Origin: Owenia fusiformis
Lineage: Eukaryota; Annelida; Polychaeta; Sabellida; Oweniidae
NCBI GenBank assembly: GCA_903813345.2
Contig: CAIIXF020000002.1
Span: 34,368,109-34,432,108, forward strand
DNA: 64,000 bases
Direction of reading: 5' to 3'
Position numbers and translations under genes: made by a program. Positions 11,549 through 21,082 of the stretch are shown one piece after another; position 1 is the first letter of the stretch, and every line of letters starts with the position of its first letter. Below the pieces are notes generated by a model, which was given only the letters and a program-made list of their open reading frames with translations, was not told the origin of the DNA and did not search any database.

Positions 11549-11934
11549 CTATATCCTACTAGTATGTGTTTTTCGCTTATGCTGGTTCAAATTACTTGAA
11601 TTTCTGAATGCTTTTAAGCATAATTCACATTTAAATGGCTTCTCGCCAGTATGCATCCTCATGTGGTATTTATAATGCTGTTGTTGGACCATACGCTTAT
11701 CACAGATTTCACAAACATATTTTCCTTGTTCTTGTGAGTACGATTTTGAGAGATTTTGCCTATTAGTGTTCATCATAGATGGGTCTTGAGTTGAAAGATA
11801 ATATGGGTATCTTGAATTAACATCTTTGGGTCCTTGCAATGAAGGGCTTGTATCTGCTGGTCCATATCTTTCTAAATGCGCCATGGTTTGTGAATGTTGT
11901 CTGGCATAGATCTGCTGCCTTGTGCTAAAATGCT
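11549..11934 (-). CDS. Alternative 3' terminal exon, two C2H2 fingers (sister of 10659-11050)
   Basis: The acceptor is CCCTTTGCTTTTTCAG before AG CAT TTT, giving about 128 residues. The lead parallels the sister exon (ADTSPSLQGP, MNTNRQNLSKSYSQEQGKY). Finger 1 is CEICDKRMVQQQHYKYH (Q,Q,H,Y) and finger 2 CELCLKAFRNSSNLNQH (N,S,N,Q), with H-x4-H and a tail SRI. A TTTATT at 11514 is only about 35 nt past the stop. Confidence 0.9.
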
Positions 11935-12802
11935 CTGAAAAAGCAAAGGGCAATTCATTAGTTTTTTTTCATTTAATCCTATTAACGAATGAACAGCAAC
12001 AATCAACAGTTGTAGTAGTTGTCCATTTCAACCTCAAGCAGTTTTTTTTGTTTCTTATCTCATTTCTAATTTATTCCATAGAACATACAAATAAAATACA
12101 ATACCTACATTTTTCAACATTGTCGGTAATATACAACAACAATATATATCAAAGTGGAAATAACAAAATACAATAGATAAGGTACATAATATAAATGGTG
12201 GGAAGGTGAGATGTTTAATCTAAAATATAGAACTGCTAATGGGAGAGGATATTCAATAATGCCTTGATTGTCTTAGAATATTCAAAATTGGTCCCTCAAG
12301 CAGAGGTCCTATTCCTATGACATTAACATATATGAATTATCATTTAAAAGTAGCCATTTTTAATTGATCAGGCATATTGGAAATTCCTTTAAACAGAGGT
12401 TCTCTGTATACAGAACTCTATATATCCCTTAGACAACTGATAAATTGTTGGCCAATCCAACTGCTGGTACTTGAGAGTTTGACCTGAACAGATGACAGAC
12501 AGATGGTTCCTCTATATAGTGATATACCATTGGATATTTGTTCATTGGGACAATTTGACAATGCACTCGTCTTCCAAGTTGTTAAGGAACAGATCTTGAA
12601 CACTTTCAGATTTAAGTCAACTAACACCAGATCTAAGCAAAACATCAATTTATTTTATATACAATGATAGAGCAACACTAAAAATGCATAAAACAGAAAA
12701 TTAAGAGAGAAATAAACATATTGCGGAGCTTATTATCACCACCTTTTTGATAATCTAGCTTTATAAATAAATTTTAGCTTTTCAATGTTATATATTTCAA
12801 AT
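11935..12802. other. Spacer between finger exons
   Basis: AT-rich. Near 12300-12360 it holds a copy of the AGCAGAGGTCC intron stretch seen at 11178 and 11412. Nothing else was recognised. Confidence 0.35.
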
Positions 12803-13038
12803 TCACTGTATGCTTGTTTTCATATGAACTTTCTTCTTATGTCTATATAGATTGCTAGAGTTCCTGAAGCCTTTAAGGCAAAGTTCACATTTAAATGGTT
12901 TCGCTCCAGTATGAGTCAACATGTGGTATTTAAAGTGTTCCCTTTGTGTCATGGTCTTACTGCAGATTTCACACACATAATAACTGCAACCTTTTACATG
13001 TTGAGGGTGTATAGAAGGACGACTTTGTTTCTGTGATT
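12803..13038 (-). CDS. Alternative 3' terminal exon, two C2H2 fingers, with a shifted acceptor
   Basis: No ATG lies in the frame upstream of the fingers. The frame is ESQKQSRPSIHPQHVKGCSY, then finger 1 CEICSKTMTQREHFKYH (contacts Q,E,H,Y), linker HTGAKPF, and finger 2 CELCLKGFRNSSNLYRH (N,S,N,R) with H-x4-H. The stop is at 12803-12805. The strong pyrimidine-tract acceptor just upstream (TTTATTTTTCAG, exon start near 13085) would put the fingers out of frame and bring in an early stop. The acceptor GTTGCTGCAG at 13039-13048 restores phase 1, so that site is used here. A small deletion or sequencing error is an alternative. Ala instead of Glu in the linker is also unusual. Confidence 0.65.
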
Positions 13039-13689
13039 CTGCAGCAACCCAAATGTTGGTGTATTGTATAAATGTAGGTTGTCAACTGAAAAATAAATAT
13101 TCAGATTTATTAACCAATTCAAAATATTAAATATAGTTTACACTGATGTGATGTTCACATACTACAATATCATCAGCAACTCCAGTTAATGACTGAAATG
13201 AACATAAGCATAAATTGCTACTTTTATGTATAGATGTATTTTCACACATGTTTTACAGTACATTTATATTAAAAAAATGAACATTTATACCCATCAACCT
13301 AAAACTGCAGTGAACATGAACTAACAATACTCATAATCATTAACTAATAAACTTGGTGTAATTATCAAAATGTCTTCAAATGTCTGCAAGTAATCAGAGA
13401 TGATCCACGTAAATATCATCAATCATCAAAAATGTTTAGATCTAGCATTAAATATCTCCAAGGCTGCAAAAGTGGGAGAATTAGGGAGTTATTTCCACAT
13501 AATGTCAATTTAAAGCTTTCATGTAAGTTTGAAACTTAAATGATGTCAGTTTGAACATATAAAATTGCCCATGTAATTAACCATGCACTCATTTGACTCT
13601 GCATTCTTCAGGTCATACACAATATATAATTTCTTTGTAACAAAAATAGATGAATCTACATCCTTTGCAGTTATTCCTCTAAATATTGT
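13039..13689. other. Spacer between finger exons
   Basis: The first 50 bases are the alternative upstream part of the previous exon. The remainder is AT-rich with nothing recognised. Confidence 0.3.
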
Positions 13690-13982
13690 CTACTTTGAAA
13701 AATGGGACTGTCGATGTTGCTTCAGATTGCTAGGATTCCTGAATTTCTTCAAACACAAATCACATTCATATGGTTTCTCTCCAGTATGGGTCCTCATATG
13801 ATATGTATAATGGGCCTTGTGGGCTAGATGTTTATTGCAAATTCCACATATGTACTTTCCCTGTCCTTGACTGAAGCTGGGAGTTGTACTTAGATTTCTT
13901 CTGGCTTGGGTTGGCAAAGTACTTCTGTGTTGCGTTGTGTTTGCGTATGTTGGATTATAAAAAGTACCAGATATCATTTCCA
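13690..13982 (-). CDS. Alternative 3' terminal exon, two C2H2 fingers
   Basis: The acceptor is ATATTGTCTATTTTCAG before TG GAA ATG, giving about 97 residues. The Thr/Ser-rich lead ends SFSQGQGKYI. Finger 1 is CGICNKHLAHKAHYTYH (contacts H,A,H,Y), linker HTGEKPY, and finger 2 CDLCLKKFRNPSNLKQH (N,S,N,Q), with tail SHFSK. The QGQGKY motif before finger 1 parallels QEQGKY in the exons at 10659 and 11549, pointing to common descent of this block. Confidence 0.88.
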
Positions 13983-14073
13983 CTGAAAATAGACAATATA
14001 AAGTCTATTAAGAATTATCTTTTGTATAAATGGACCATATGGGAACTAAAAAGATGTTTTAACTTTGTATCAG

Positions 14074-14518
14074 TTAGGCCGTAAGAATTAGTTTCTTTGT
14101 TTTGCGTCCCCTTGCTTGCATGATTTTGAGTAAATCAGAAAAAAACAAACACATCCAAATAGCAACCACAAGGGTCTAAAAGTAACATCGCATTTCATTC
14201 AATCAGAATCAGACGAAATGGCGGATAAATTGATGTGCGTCAAAATTGACAGTGTTATTGATTACTTGGGCATACATTGTGTATTTTTTATTTTTACCAT
14301 TGAATAATACCTATATTTAAATATATTGTATAAATGTATAGATCTGTGTTTGTATCACTGCAAATTGGTATGTCATTCCTTTTAATGCCCATAAAATATA
14401 TACATTTCTCAGCAAACAAGTTTGTGTTTTTTTGAGTTAGTGTTTGTTTTCCTTGTACCCTTGCATGATTCGGATTTTGCCAGGACGCAAAACAGAGAAT
14501 CTAATTCTTATGGCCTTA
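14074..14518. mobile_element. MITE-like element, copy 1
   Basis: About 445 bp with terminal inverted repeats: TTAGGCCGTAAGAATTAG at the left and CTAATTCTTATGGCCTTA at the right. Inside these, TTTGTTTTGCGTCC pairs with GGACGCAAAACAGAG. A second copy in the opposite orientation lies at 30396-30860. No open reading frame of note, so it is non-autonomous. Confidence 0.82.
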
Positions 14519-15109
14519 ATGGAAATCATGATCTTGACAGTCCTTAAACATATCTTTTAGTTGTACATTTTAGTTTACTCCGCTAGATATTCTAAATATA
14601 ACACATGTTATATGCACATTGTTTCAGAACATAATCCATGATTAGTGATTACTTAGCATATATCAAGCTTCATGGTCATTAAATTATGTTACTTTCAAAA
14701 CTACAACTTTCAATATTGAACTCTCTGATCGCTCGGGCATATTGGATATATTTACAATGTCAGTTAATCGCACTTATGTCTATAACTGTAATAATGATAT
14801 CATAGCCAAAAGATGGTGTGGTTTACTGAAGACAGGTCTATTTTGCTATTCTAATGTTCACCGTTGAAGAAATATTATGAAACAAAAAATTATATTCTTT
14901 GAAATGATGTTATTTATTTAACAAGAAAAGTTCTCCATAACTGAACATTATAAGGCACATCAATGGGCCATGTGATTTTAATTGAGAATATTTCTATATT
15001 TTGCCCCAGTCTATGTTGAGTAATGTAACTATAACTAAGAGAAAATAGTCACTAATTAGTGCTAAGAGTATCTGCTATAGATATCCAATGATTTCAATTA
15101 AAACCTGTC
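14519..15109. other. Spacer between finger exons
   Basis: No gene seen. TTTATT at 14913-14918 (AATAAA on the minus strand) is about 190 nt past the stop of the 15110-15360 exon. Confidence 0.35.
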
Positions 15110-15360
15110 CTATTTCTTGACTTTGCTATGTATCTGTTGATGTTGTTTCAAATTGCTTTGATTTCTAAACTCCTTCAAGCAAAGGTTACATTTAAATGGC
15201 TTCTCGCCAGTATGGATCCTCATGTGATATTTGTAGTGGTCTTTCCTGGTCAAGTGTTTGTTACAAATCTCACATATGAAGACCCTGCCAGATTCTTGAG
15301 ATGTTGTACGGTGCAGAGTTATACTTGAAGGGAATGAATATTGCTCCATAAAGTCTTGAA
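15110..15360 (-). CDS. Alternative 3' terminal exon, two C2H2 fingers
   Basis: The acceptor is TTCATTTATTTTTCAG before TT CAA GAC, giving about 83 residues. The lead VQDFMEQYSFPSSITLHRTT is followed by finger 1 CEICNKHLTRKDHYKYH (contacts R,D,H,Y), linker HTGEKPF, and finger 2 CNLCLKEFRNQSNLKQH (N,S,N,Q). The tail is SKVKK. Finger 1 contacts match those of the exons at 16437 and 17621, while finger 2 matches the exon at 13690. First and second fingers have therefore diverged independently. Confidence 0.88.
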
Positions 15361-15702
15361 CTGAAAAATAAATGAAGCATTGATTAGATTTAGTAGGAAT
15401 TTGTTAATCTTTTCTATATTGAACTATATATATAAAAGTAAAGGGACAGTAAGCCTCATGTAGGAACAGTGAAGATTAACCTAAACAAGATCATGTTAGT
15501 TTTAAATATTGCTTTATTACACATATTTTGGCAAGTCCTACAGTTTCCCCAAAAATAAATAATATATGTGTAGTCATCACTCGATTAATTTTTTAATATG
15601 CTACATGACAACTAATTTACATTTATTTCAGTTCTTTGAGGCGTTTCTACATTAGTATATCACCATATGTCACATAAGTTTATATGGTTCCATTTTTGAT
15701 AT
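15361..15702. other. Spacer between finger exons
   Basis: No gene seen. TTTATT at 15622-15627 reads AATAAA on the minus strand about 75 nt beyond the stop of the 15703-16064 exon. Confidence 0.35.
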
Positions 15703-16064
15703 CTATGATGTTGATGGATGATGTTTTTCTGTATGTTGCACATGTATTTTGTGCTTTGCTTTGACATGTTTATTCAGGGCACTTGCTTGACTGAATCCTC
15801 TCAAACACAATTCACACTTGTATGGCTTCTCGCCAGTATGTGTCCTCATGTGGTATTCATAGTGAAATTTTTTCACCATGTGTTTATTGCAAATATTGCA
15901 AACATATGCTGGTGAAGTTTGTTGCTTTTGTTGTAGCAACCTCTGTTTTTGTTGTAGCAACCGTTGTTGTTGCTGTGGTAACCAGGCTTGCTTTGTTCCC
16001 CGGGGCAGTGTCAACTGTAAATTTGGAGCTCCTTGGTAGACATTGGGGGAGCTATTGTATGTGA
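15703..16064 (-). CDS. Alternative 3' terminal exon, two C2H2 fingers with Gln-rich lead
   Basis: The acceptor is AATTTCCATTTCAG before TC ACA TAC, giving about 120 residues. The lead starts VTYNSSPNVYQGAPNLQ and runs into PQQQQRLLQQKQRLLQQKQQ, a low-complexity Gln tract that could act in activation or protein contact (inference). Finger 1 is CNICNKHMVKKFHYEYH (contacts K,F,H,Y), linker HTGEKPY, and finger 2 CELCLRGFSQASALNKH (Q,S,A,K) with H-x4-H. The His-rich tail has HVQHTEKHHPSTS. Finger 1 is closest to that of the exon at 21083. Confidence 0.88.
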
Positions 16065-16436
16065 CTGAAATGGAAATTATAAAAATAAATCAGCATGATT
16101 CAATCTTTATACCTTTCACCATCTTGTTGTTTAAGTGCATGCACCATATCTAATTTTAAGGTTCTAAGTAAAACAAAGGCTTTTCAAGTAATATACTAAA
16201 TGGGGAAGGTATCATACTTGTATCTTTCAATGGTTTGCTTAGTGGGCTATATCTTTAATGATAGAAACACTTAGATGTATGCTTTACAAAATTATTTATT
16301 TGTCAACCTATAGTTTTTAAACATGTATAAGTCATACAAATTTTACTTCTGAAAATCACATTTTTTTATAGGAACTGTCCCGTAGAACTTGATTGATCAA
16401 AATACATTTCTAATTTCAAACTGTCCTCTTAAAGAC
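16065..16436. other. Spacer between finger exons
   Basis: TTTATT at 16295-16300 (AATAAA on the minus strand) lies about 140 nt past the stop of the next exon. It falls in the 3' flank of the exon at 16437-16735. Nothing else was recognised. Confidence 0.35.
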
Positions 16437-16735
16437 TTATTGCTTTTGGTTATGTGCAAATCCATGTACACGTTTCTGATGCCTCTTCAGATCTGATGGT
16501 TGTCTGAATTCTTTCAGGCAAAGTGGACATTTATGTGGTTTTTCACCAGTATGTGTCTTCATATGATAACTATAATGGTCTTTCCTTGTCATGACTTTAT
16601 GACAAACACTACACACATATCTCTGTATATTTGACCCCTTAAATGCCCCATGTCCAAAACTTTGTGCACTTTGGTTATCAGAATCTCGTAATTGCAGCAT
16701 ATTGTCTTCTACTCCATAGTACTCGTACTGTTGTG
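16437..16735 (-). CDS. Alternative 3' terminal exon, two C2H2 fingers (sister of 17621-17982)
   Basis: The acceptor is GACTTTTTATCTTTCAG before CA CAA CAG, giving about 99 residues. The lead AQQYEYYGVEDNMLQL, then SDNQSAQSFG, is shared with the exon at 17621-17982. Finger 1 is CSVCHKVMTRKDHYSYH (contacts R,D,H,Y) and finger 2 CPLCLKEFRQPSDLKRH (Q,S,D,R) with H-x4-H. The linker is HTGEKPH and the tail GFAHNQKQ. After duplication this copy kept two fingers while its sister carries three. Confidence 0.9.
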
Positions 16736-17494
16736 CTGAAAGATAAAAAGTCAAATATTTAGTCAGATGAGATGAATACATTTTATTGAAACTTGATACA
16801 CATGAATGTTCAAGAACTAACTCAGACATGTACTTAAAGGTAGTATCTGATCTAACATCAATTTAGACATGTTATTAAAGGGAGTATCATATCTAGCATC
16901 TAGTTAGAAACTTCTTTACAGAAATGTTTTCAGACTATTTCGGGCTCATATGTCATCAAGCCTATTTCTAACAATCCCCAAAGTGCATACTTTATTCCAG
17001 GAAAACTAAAGAATTTTTACAATAATGTACACTTTTCTTATTTTCATGGTTACAATATCTGACATATTGTTATAGTCTTCAACTTTTTTGTGGGTGGCAG
17101 ATGGCATTCAGTGTCTGTAAGAAATGGCAGGTTGTGACATTTTGCATGTGAATGCTAGTTATTATTTGAGAGAATTTAAAAAAAAATTCTCTATTTTTGC
17201 ACTTATCTTAAACAACTTCACCAATCTGTAACATATCATGAATCTTTTTGGAAATATATTGAGATTGTAAGGAATACATTGGTCATTGGTCAGTTGTACA
17301 TATTGCTTGTAATTTTATCACTGTACTAGTAATTTGTTTACTGGACTGCACCCCTTAATGATAATAGTGAGAAAACTCAAATTTAATATAAAATTTATAA
17401 AATTGTTTTATTCATCAACTTCAGATTTTAAGCATGCATGAAGTTAGTCCAATAGAAAAAAGTATACACATCCAAAAAAGCTTGAGGAACGAAT
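16736..17494. other. Spacer with a dispersed repeat fragment
   Basis: The stretch 17055-17150 (GACATATTGTTATAGTCTTC, then CAACTTTTTTGTGG) matches 63505-63600 in this window, so it is a dispersed repeat. TTTATT at 17407-17412 gives AATAAA on the minus strand, about 210 nt past the stop of the 17621-17982 exon. Confidence 0.5.
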
Positions 17495-17605
17495 ACATTT
17501 ACAACGCCTCTTCAAATTAGATGTTTGTTCAAATTCTTCAGCCAAAGTAGTCACATGTTTCTGGTTTTCTCCAGTATGAGTCCTCGTGTGATGATTGGCT
17601 CATGT
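17495..17605 (-). pseudogene. Decayed C2H2 finger exon
   Basis: Read on the minus strand it gives SHHTRTHTGENQKHVTTLAE, then EFEQTSNLKRRCK. The HTGE linker is clear, but the cysteine pair expected after the linker is gone and the histidine pair has become RRCK. It lies directly downstream of the exon at 17621-17982 and may once have been an additional cassette or a continuation of the same block. The acceptor is not recognisable. Confidence 0.6.
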
Positions 17606-17620
17606 GACAATGGATTTCTT

Positions 17621-17982
17621 CTAATGTGTCACCTTTATATGATATTTAAGGTTAGTTAAGGATGCATATTGTTTTTCACATAAGTTGCACTTATAATGTT
17701 TCTCTCCAGTATGACTTCTGTGATGACGATTTAACTGTCCACCAGTAATGAACGTTTTCTGACACAAGTTGCATTTATGTGGCTTTTCACCAGTATGCGT
17801 CTTCATGTGATAATTATAATGATCCTTTCTTGCCATGACTTTATTACAAACATTACACACATATCTCTGTATGGCATTTAACCGCTTGAAGGTCCCCTCT
17901 CCAAAACTTTGCGCACTTTGGTTATTAGAATCGAGTAATTGCTGCATATTGTCTTCTTCCTCATAGTTCTCATACTGTTGTA
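17621..17982 (-). CDS. Alternative 3' terminal exon, three C2H2 fingers
   Basis: The acceptor is TTTGATTTTATGTTTCAG before TA CAA CAG, giving about 120 residues. The lead VQQYENYEEEDNMQQLLDSN is acidic. Finger 1 is CNVCNKVMARKDHYNYH (contacts R,D,H,Y), finger 2 CNLCQKTFITGGQLNRH (T,G,Q,R) and finger 3 CNLCEKQYASLTNLKYH (S,T,N,Y) with H-x4-H. Linkers are HTGEKPH and HTGEKHY. The stop follows the last zinc ligand at once, so there is no C-terminal tail. Confidence 0.9.
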
Positions 17983-18176
17983 CTGAAACATAAAATCAAA
18001 TATTTAGACAGATGTCAGAGAAGTCCACATTTGATCAAGCAATGGGCTTTATAGTTAGTTACATGCTTGGTGGGTAATGACTGGGAACATTGTATCTCAG
18101 CACATTAAAATAACAGTATATAGCAAAGTGGCCTATATAACACCAAACCATAGATGGCTCTGAATAGTTCTTGTAC

Positions 18177-18568
18177 CTAGTTGGGATAAACCTTGAATTT
18201 ATGTGATCGTCTGTGTCTGGTTACATCATAAGTATGTCTGAAACCTCTATTGCATATATCACATTTGAACGGTTTCTCCTTAGAATGGATTAGTTCATGT
18301 CGTCTCAACGATGAAAGTATCATAAAATCTTTCCTACATAATTTACACTTATATGGCTTCTCTCCAGTATGTGTCTTTATGTGGTAATTGTAACTGACCC
18401 TTGTGTTACTAACATGGTTACAAATCTCACAAACATATTTTCCATATTCCGGCATCCCTTTTATTAAAGCATGTGTCCCTATCACAGACTCCATTTTCTC
18501 TTTCTCTAAGTTTTGTTCAGTTTTAATATCTGCAGACTGGTTGACACTCTCCCTAAGAGAATGTGTAC
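18177..18568 (-). CDS. Alternative 3' terminal exon, three C2H2 fingers
   Basis: The acceptor is ATTTCTTCTTTCAG before GT ACA CAT, giving about 130 residues. The lead contains IKTEQNLEKEKME, whose IKTE is a further sumoylation-like motif. Finger 1 is CEICNHVSNTRVSYNYH (contacts T,V,S,Y), finger 2 CKLCRKDFMILSSLRRH (I,S,S,R) and finger 3 CDICNRGFRHTYDVTRH (H,Y,D,R). Linker 1 is HTGEKPY and linker 2 the variant HSKEKPF. A partial decayed duplicate lies at 20851-21050. The downstream spacer before the next exon is under 200 bp. Confidence 0.9.
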
Positions 18569-19118
18569 CTGAAAGAAGAAATAAAAGATAATGAATTTTT
18601 ATAAAAAAAAGTAAAGAGGACTGTAACGTAATAAAGTATTTGTTCAATCAAACTACAGATTTTACCCAAATGATATCAGGTTTCACTTATATGCTGTAAT
18701 CATTCTGTGTTTTAACATAAGTTAGTACTTCAATTTGCTGAATGAATTGCTTCTAACAAGACAAGATAACATAACAAACTCCCTGAAATATCATGTGAAG
18801 TCCCAGTTTCAGTCTCCAGTATGAAATTTTTTTAACTCTTCATATTTCTAGCAAGCTTCTTTTTTGAAAAAAAAGAAAAACAAAAATAATCTGAAAACAA
18901 TAATATATTCCACATAAAAACCAAAAATTGTTGTCAGCCAAAGAGAGTTACTGAGTTTTACTGATATTTGGAACAACATAGGATTATACTGAAAAGTATG
19001 TATATTTTACGTATTTTGAAGTAAATATCCTCCTTCTTGAATGTCTGCATCTCATGCCATAACGTGTTCATTAACAGAAATATAACATCGGTTAACCAAG
19101 TTGGCAAATGTAGTTGAT
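18569..19118. other. Spacer between finger exons
   Basis: AT-rich with a poly-A-type tract near 18870; no gene or element recognised. Confidence 0.3.
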
Positions 19119-19371
19119 TCAAACAACTGGGTTATTGACTTTAGTGTGTATCTTTTTGTGTTTTTTCAAATCTCCAAATTGTCTGAACCCTTTTAAACAC
19201 AGATCCATTTATATGGTTTTTCTCCAGTGTGGGTCCTCATATGATATAAGTAGTTATATTTATGGCCTATCCGTTTATTGCAAATATGACACACATAATC
19301 TGTTGATGAATGGCTGGTTTTATTCATGGTTTTGTATCCTGGTCTAGTTTGGTACTGCACATTCCAAAAAC
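19119..19371 (-). pseudogene. Frameshifted C2H2 terminal exon (sister of 19733-19986)
   Basis: The acceptor TTTTTAATTCCAG before GT TTT TGG is intact and finger 1 ([17 protein letters not shown], contacts H,Y,N,Y) is complete. After the HTGEKPYK linker the first Cys codon of finger 2 has lost one base (TGGATCTG where the sister has TGTGATTTG). The frame therefore ends within four residues. Restoring one base would give a normal finger ending in a stop at 19119-19121, so the lesion is single and recent. As it stands the exon would encode one finger and a short tail. An assembly or read error is a fair alternative. Confidence 0.75.
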
Positions 19372-19732
19372 CTGGAATTAAAAATAGTATCTTATCAATT
19401 GTTGATATCAAAGGATCAGAAAATGCTCTAATATAGCATTGATACAAAAAATAAACTGAAAAAGATGCTGCAATATCTTCCCAGGTTTCAAAGTCACTAT
19501 CAGAGTATAATATTTATTATACCTTTATCATTACATGCATATAGTTTATTGACTCCTAAATGTTTAATAAAAATATTTATTTATTTTCATCATGCTACAT
19601 CTGTATATATTTCACAGCATATCATCTGTACTTAAAGAATTATTGTGCCATGCCTTTCACTTGTTCAAGCTTTTACAGAAAGTACCTGTTTATAGTCATA
19701 ATAACAAACGAAAGTCTATGGTGATGTAGTTT
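19372..19732. other. Spacer between sister exons
   Basis: The region beside the acceptor at 19372-19410 resembles that of the sister exon at 19987-20020, showing duplicated flanks. TTTATT at 19576-19581 reads AATAAA on the minus strand for the 19733 exon. Confidence 0.4.
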
Positions 19733-19986
19733 TCAAACAGTTGGGCTATCAAACTTTGTGTGTGTCCTTTTGTGTCTTTTCAGATCTGTTAATTGTCTAA
19801 ATCCTTTCAAACACAAATCACATTTATATGGTTTTTCTCCAGTATGGGTCCTCATGTGATATAAGTAGTTGTATTTATGACTGTTCTGTTTATTGCAAAT
19901 ATGACACACATAATTTGTTGATGAATTGCTGGTTTTATTTGTGGCTTTGTATCCTTGTATAGTTTGGTACTGCATATTCCGAAAGT
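19733..19986 (-). CDS. Alternative 3' terminal exon, two C2H2 fingers
   Basis: The acceptor is ATTTTTAATTCCAG before AC TTT CGG, giving about 84 residues. The lead [20 protein letters not shown] is followed by finger 1 [17 protein letters not shown] (contacts H,Y,N,Y), linker HTGEKPY, and finger 2 [17 protein letters not shown] (Q,T,D,R). The tail is TKFDSPTV. Asn replaces the usual Phe/Met core residue in finger 1. It is the working copy of the pair with 19119-19371. Confidence 0.88.
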
Positions 19987-20317
19987 CTGGAATTAAAAAT
20001 AGTATCTTATCAATTGATGGTAATCTTAGATACATATATAAGAATTATAAAATGGTTTACAAAGTTGTTAGTAACATCAGATGACGCAATGAAATATGAA
20101 CTGAAAAGTGTTCACATAAATTTCCTAAATTCCTGGAATCAAAATTAGAATCAACTGTAATCATCCATGAATTATAAAATGCTTTATAAAGTTGTGAGGA
20201 AAACAAGCTGACACAAGTCTGATTAACAAGTGCATTTACAAATGATATCAAAATGCCTATTTTCCAAGATATAAGCTACATACAAAATCCTTCTGAAATA
20301 ATTCTGATTTGTAAGAT
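19987..20317. repeat. Duplicated exon flank
   Basis: The stretch around 20115-20195 (CCTGGAATCAAAATTAGAAT and GAATTATAAAATGCTTTATA) repeats 19987-20065, including the acceptor-like TTCCAG. It is the remains of a third copy of the 19119/19733 duplication whose finger part is missing. Confidence 0.55.
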
Positions 20318-20341
20318 TTTCTCTCCAGTATGTATCATCCA
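20318..20341 (-). pseudogene. C2H2 linker relic
   Basis: On the minus strand ATACATACTGGAGAGAAAAT reads IHTGEK in frame with a preceding Met, but no cysteine or histidine pattern survives on either side. It is a trace of a lost cassette. Confidence 0.4.
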
Positions 20342-20564
20342 CATTCAACATCAACAGTGTTATTACTGTCAGGTATGCTAATTCCCGAGCCTGTTTCTCT
20401 TTAGGAAAGTGAAGATAACCAGTGTCTTGAAATATCTATATCTGATGTTAAACTGCTTGAATGTGTGGAGCCTATGTATTTGCCAAGTACTGTACTTATA
20501 CTTTCCATACTCTCAGGGACACATACTGGGGAGTCATCAGTTCCTCGAAATGTCTATAGCTGAT

Positions 20565-20700
20565 CACATTTTATGTCTGTGACGTTGATGCTGCTTCAAA
20601 TTGCCCAAATTTCTGATGATTCACACTTGAATGGTTTCTCTCCAGTGTGGGTCATCAAATGATATTGAAAATGGTGCTTATGGTGAAATACTTTTTCCAG
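20565..20700 (-). pseudogene. Decayed C2H2 terminal exon
   Basis: The minus strand reads HKHHFQYHLMTHTGEKPFKC, then loses the frame. Beyond the shift, NLGNLKQHQRHRHKM is the end of an old second finger (NLxxLKQH). The CxxC of finger 1 is gone. The end of the finger resembles the FRNxSNLKQH type of the exons at 13690 and 15110, suggesting that lineage. Confidence 0.65.
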
Positions 20701-20850
20701 TTTTTTGTTTAGAAGTCTTTCGAAAAGTAGTCAGTTTATTTGCTGAAGATCGGGTTGTTAAATTCCTCTTTCATTTTCAATTATTGTTTTGTCACTGGCA
20801 TCATTGTGTTGTACTCCAATAATATCTCATCAATGAAATCATGTTCTTTA

Positions 20851-21050
20851 ATGTGTCTTCTTGTGTTCAAACAAACAACTAATTCCTCCTACATAATTCA
20901 CCTTTAAATGGCTTCTCTCCAGTATGTGTCTTTAAGTGGTAATTGTAACTGACCCTTGTGTTACTAACATGGTTACAAATCTCACAAACATATTTTCCAT
21001 ATTCCTGTGTCCCTTTTATTAAAGCATGTGTCCCTATCACCGACTCCATA
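20851..21050 (-). pseudogene. Truncated copy of the 18177-18568 exon
   Basis: The minus strand reads MESVIGTHALIKGTQEYGKY, then finger 1 CEICNHVSNTRVSYNYH, very close to the exon at 18177. In finger 2 the first Cys is Gly (FKGELC) and a stop follows within a few codons. The upstream lead and acceptor of the parent are absent. It is a partial duplicate of the three-finger cassette inserted just downstream of the first intact exon. Confidence 0.78.
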
Positions 21051-21082
21051 TGTTGTATTTCAATAAAAGCTCATGGATGATA

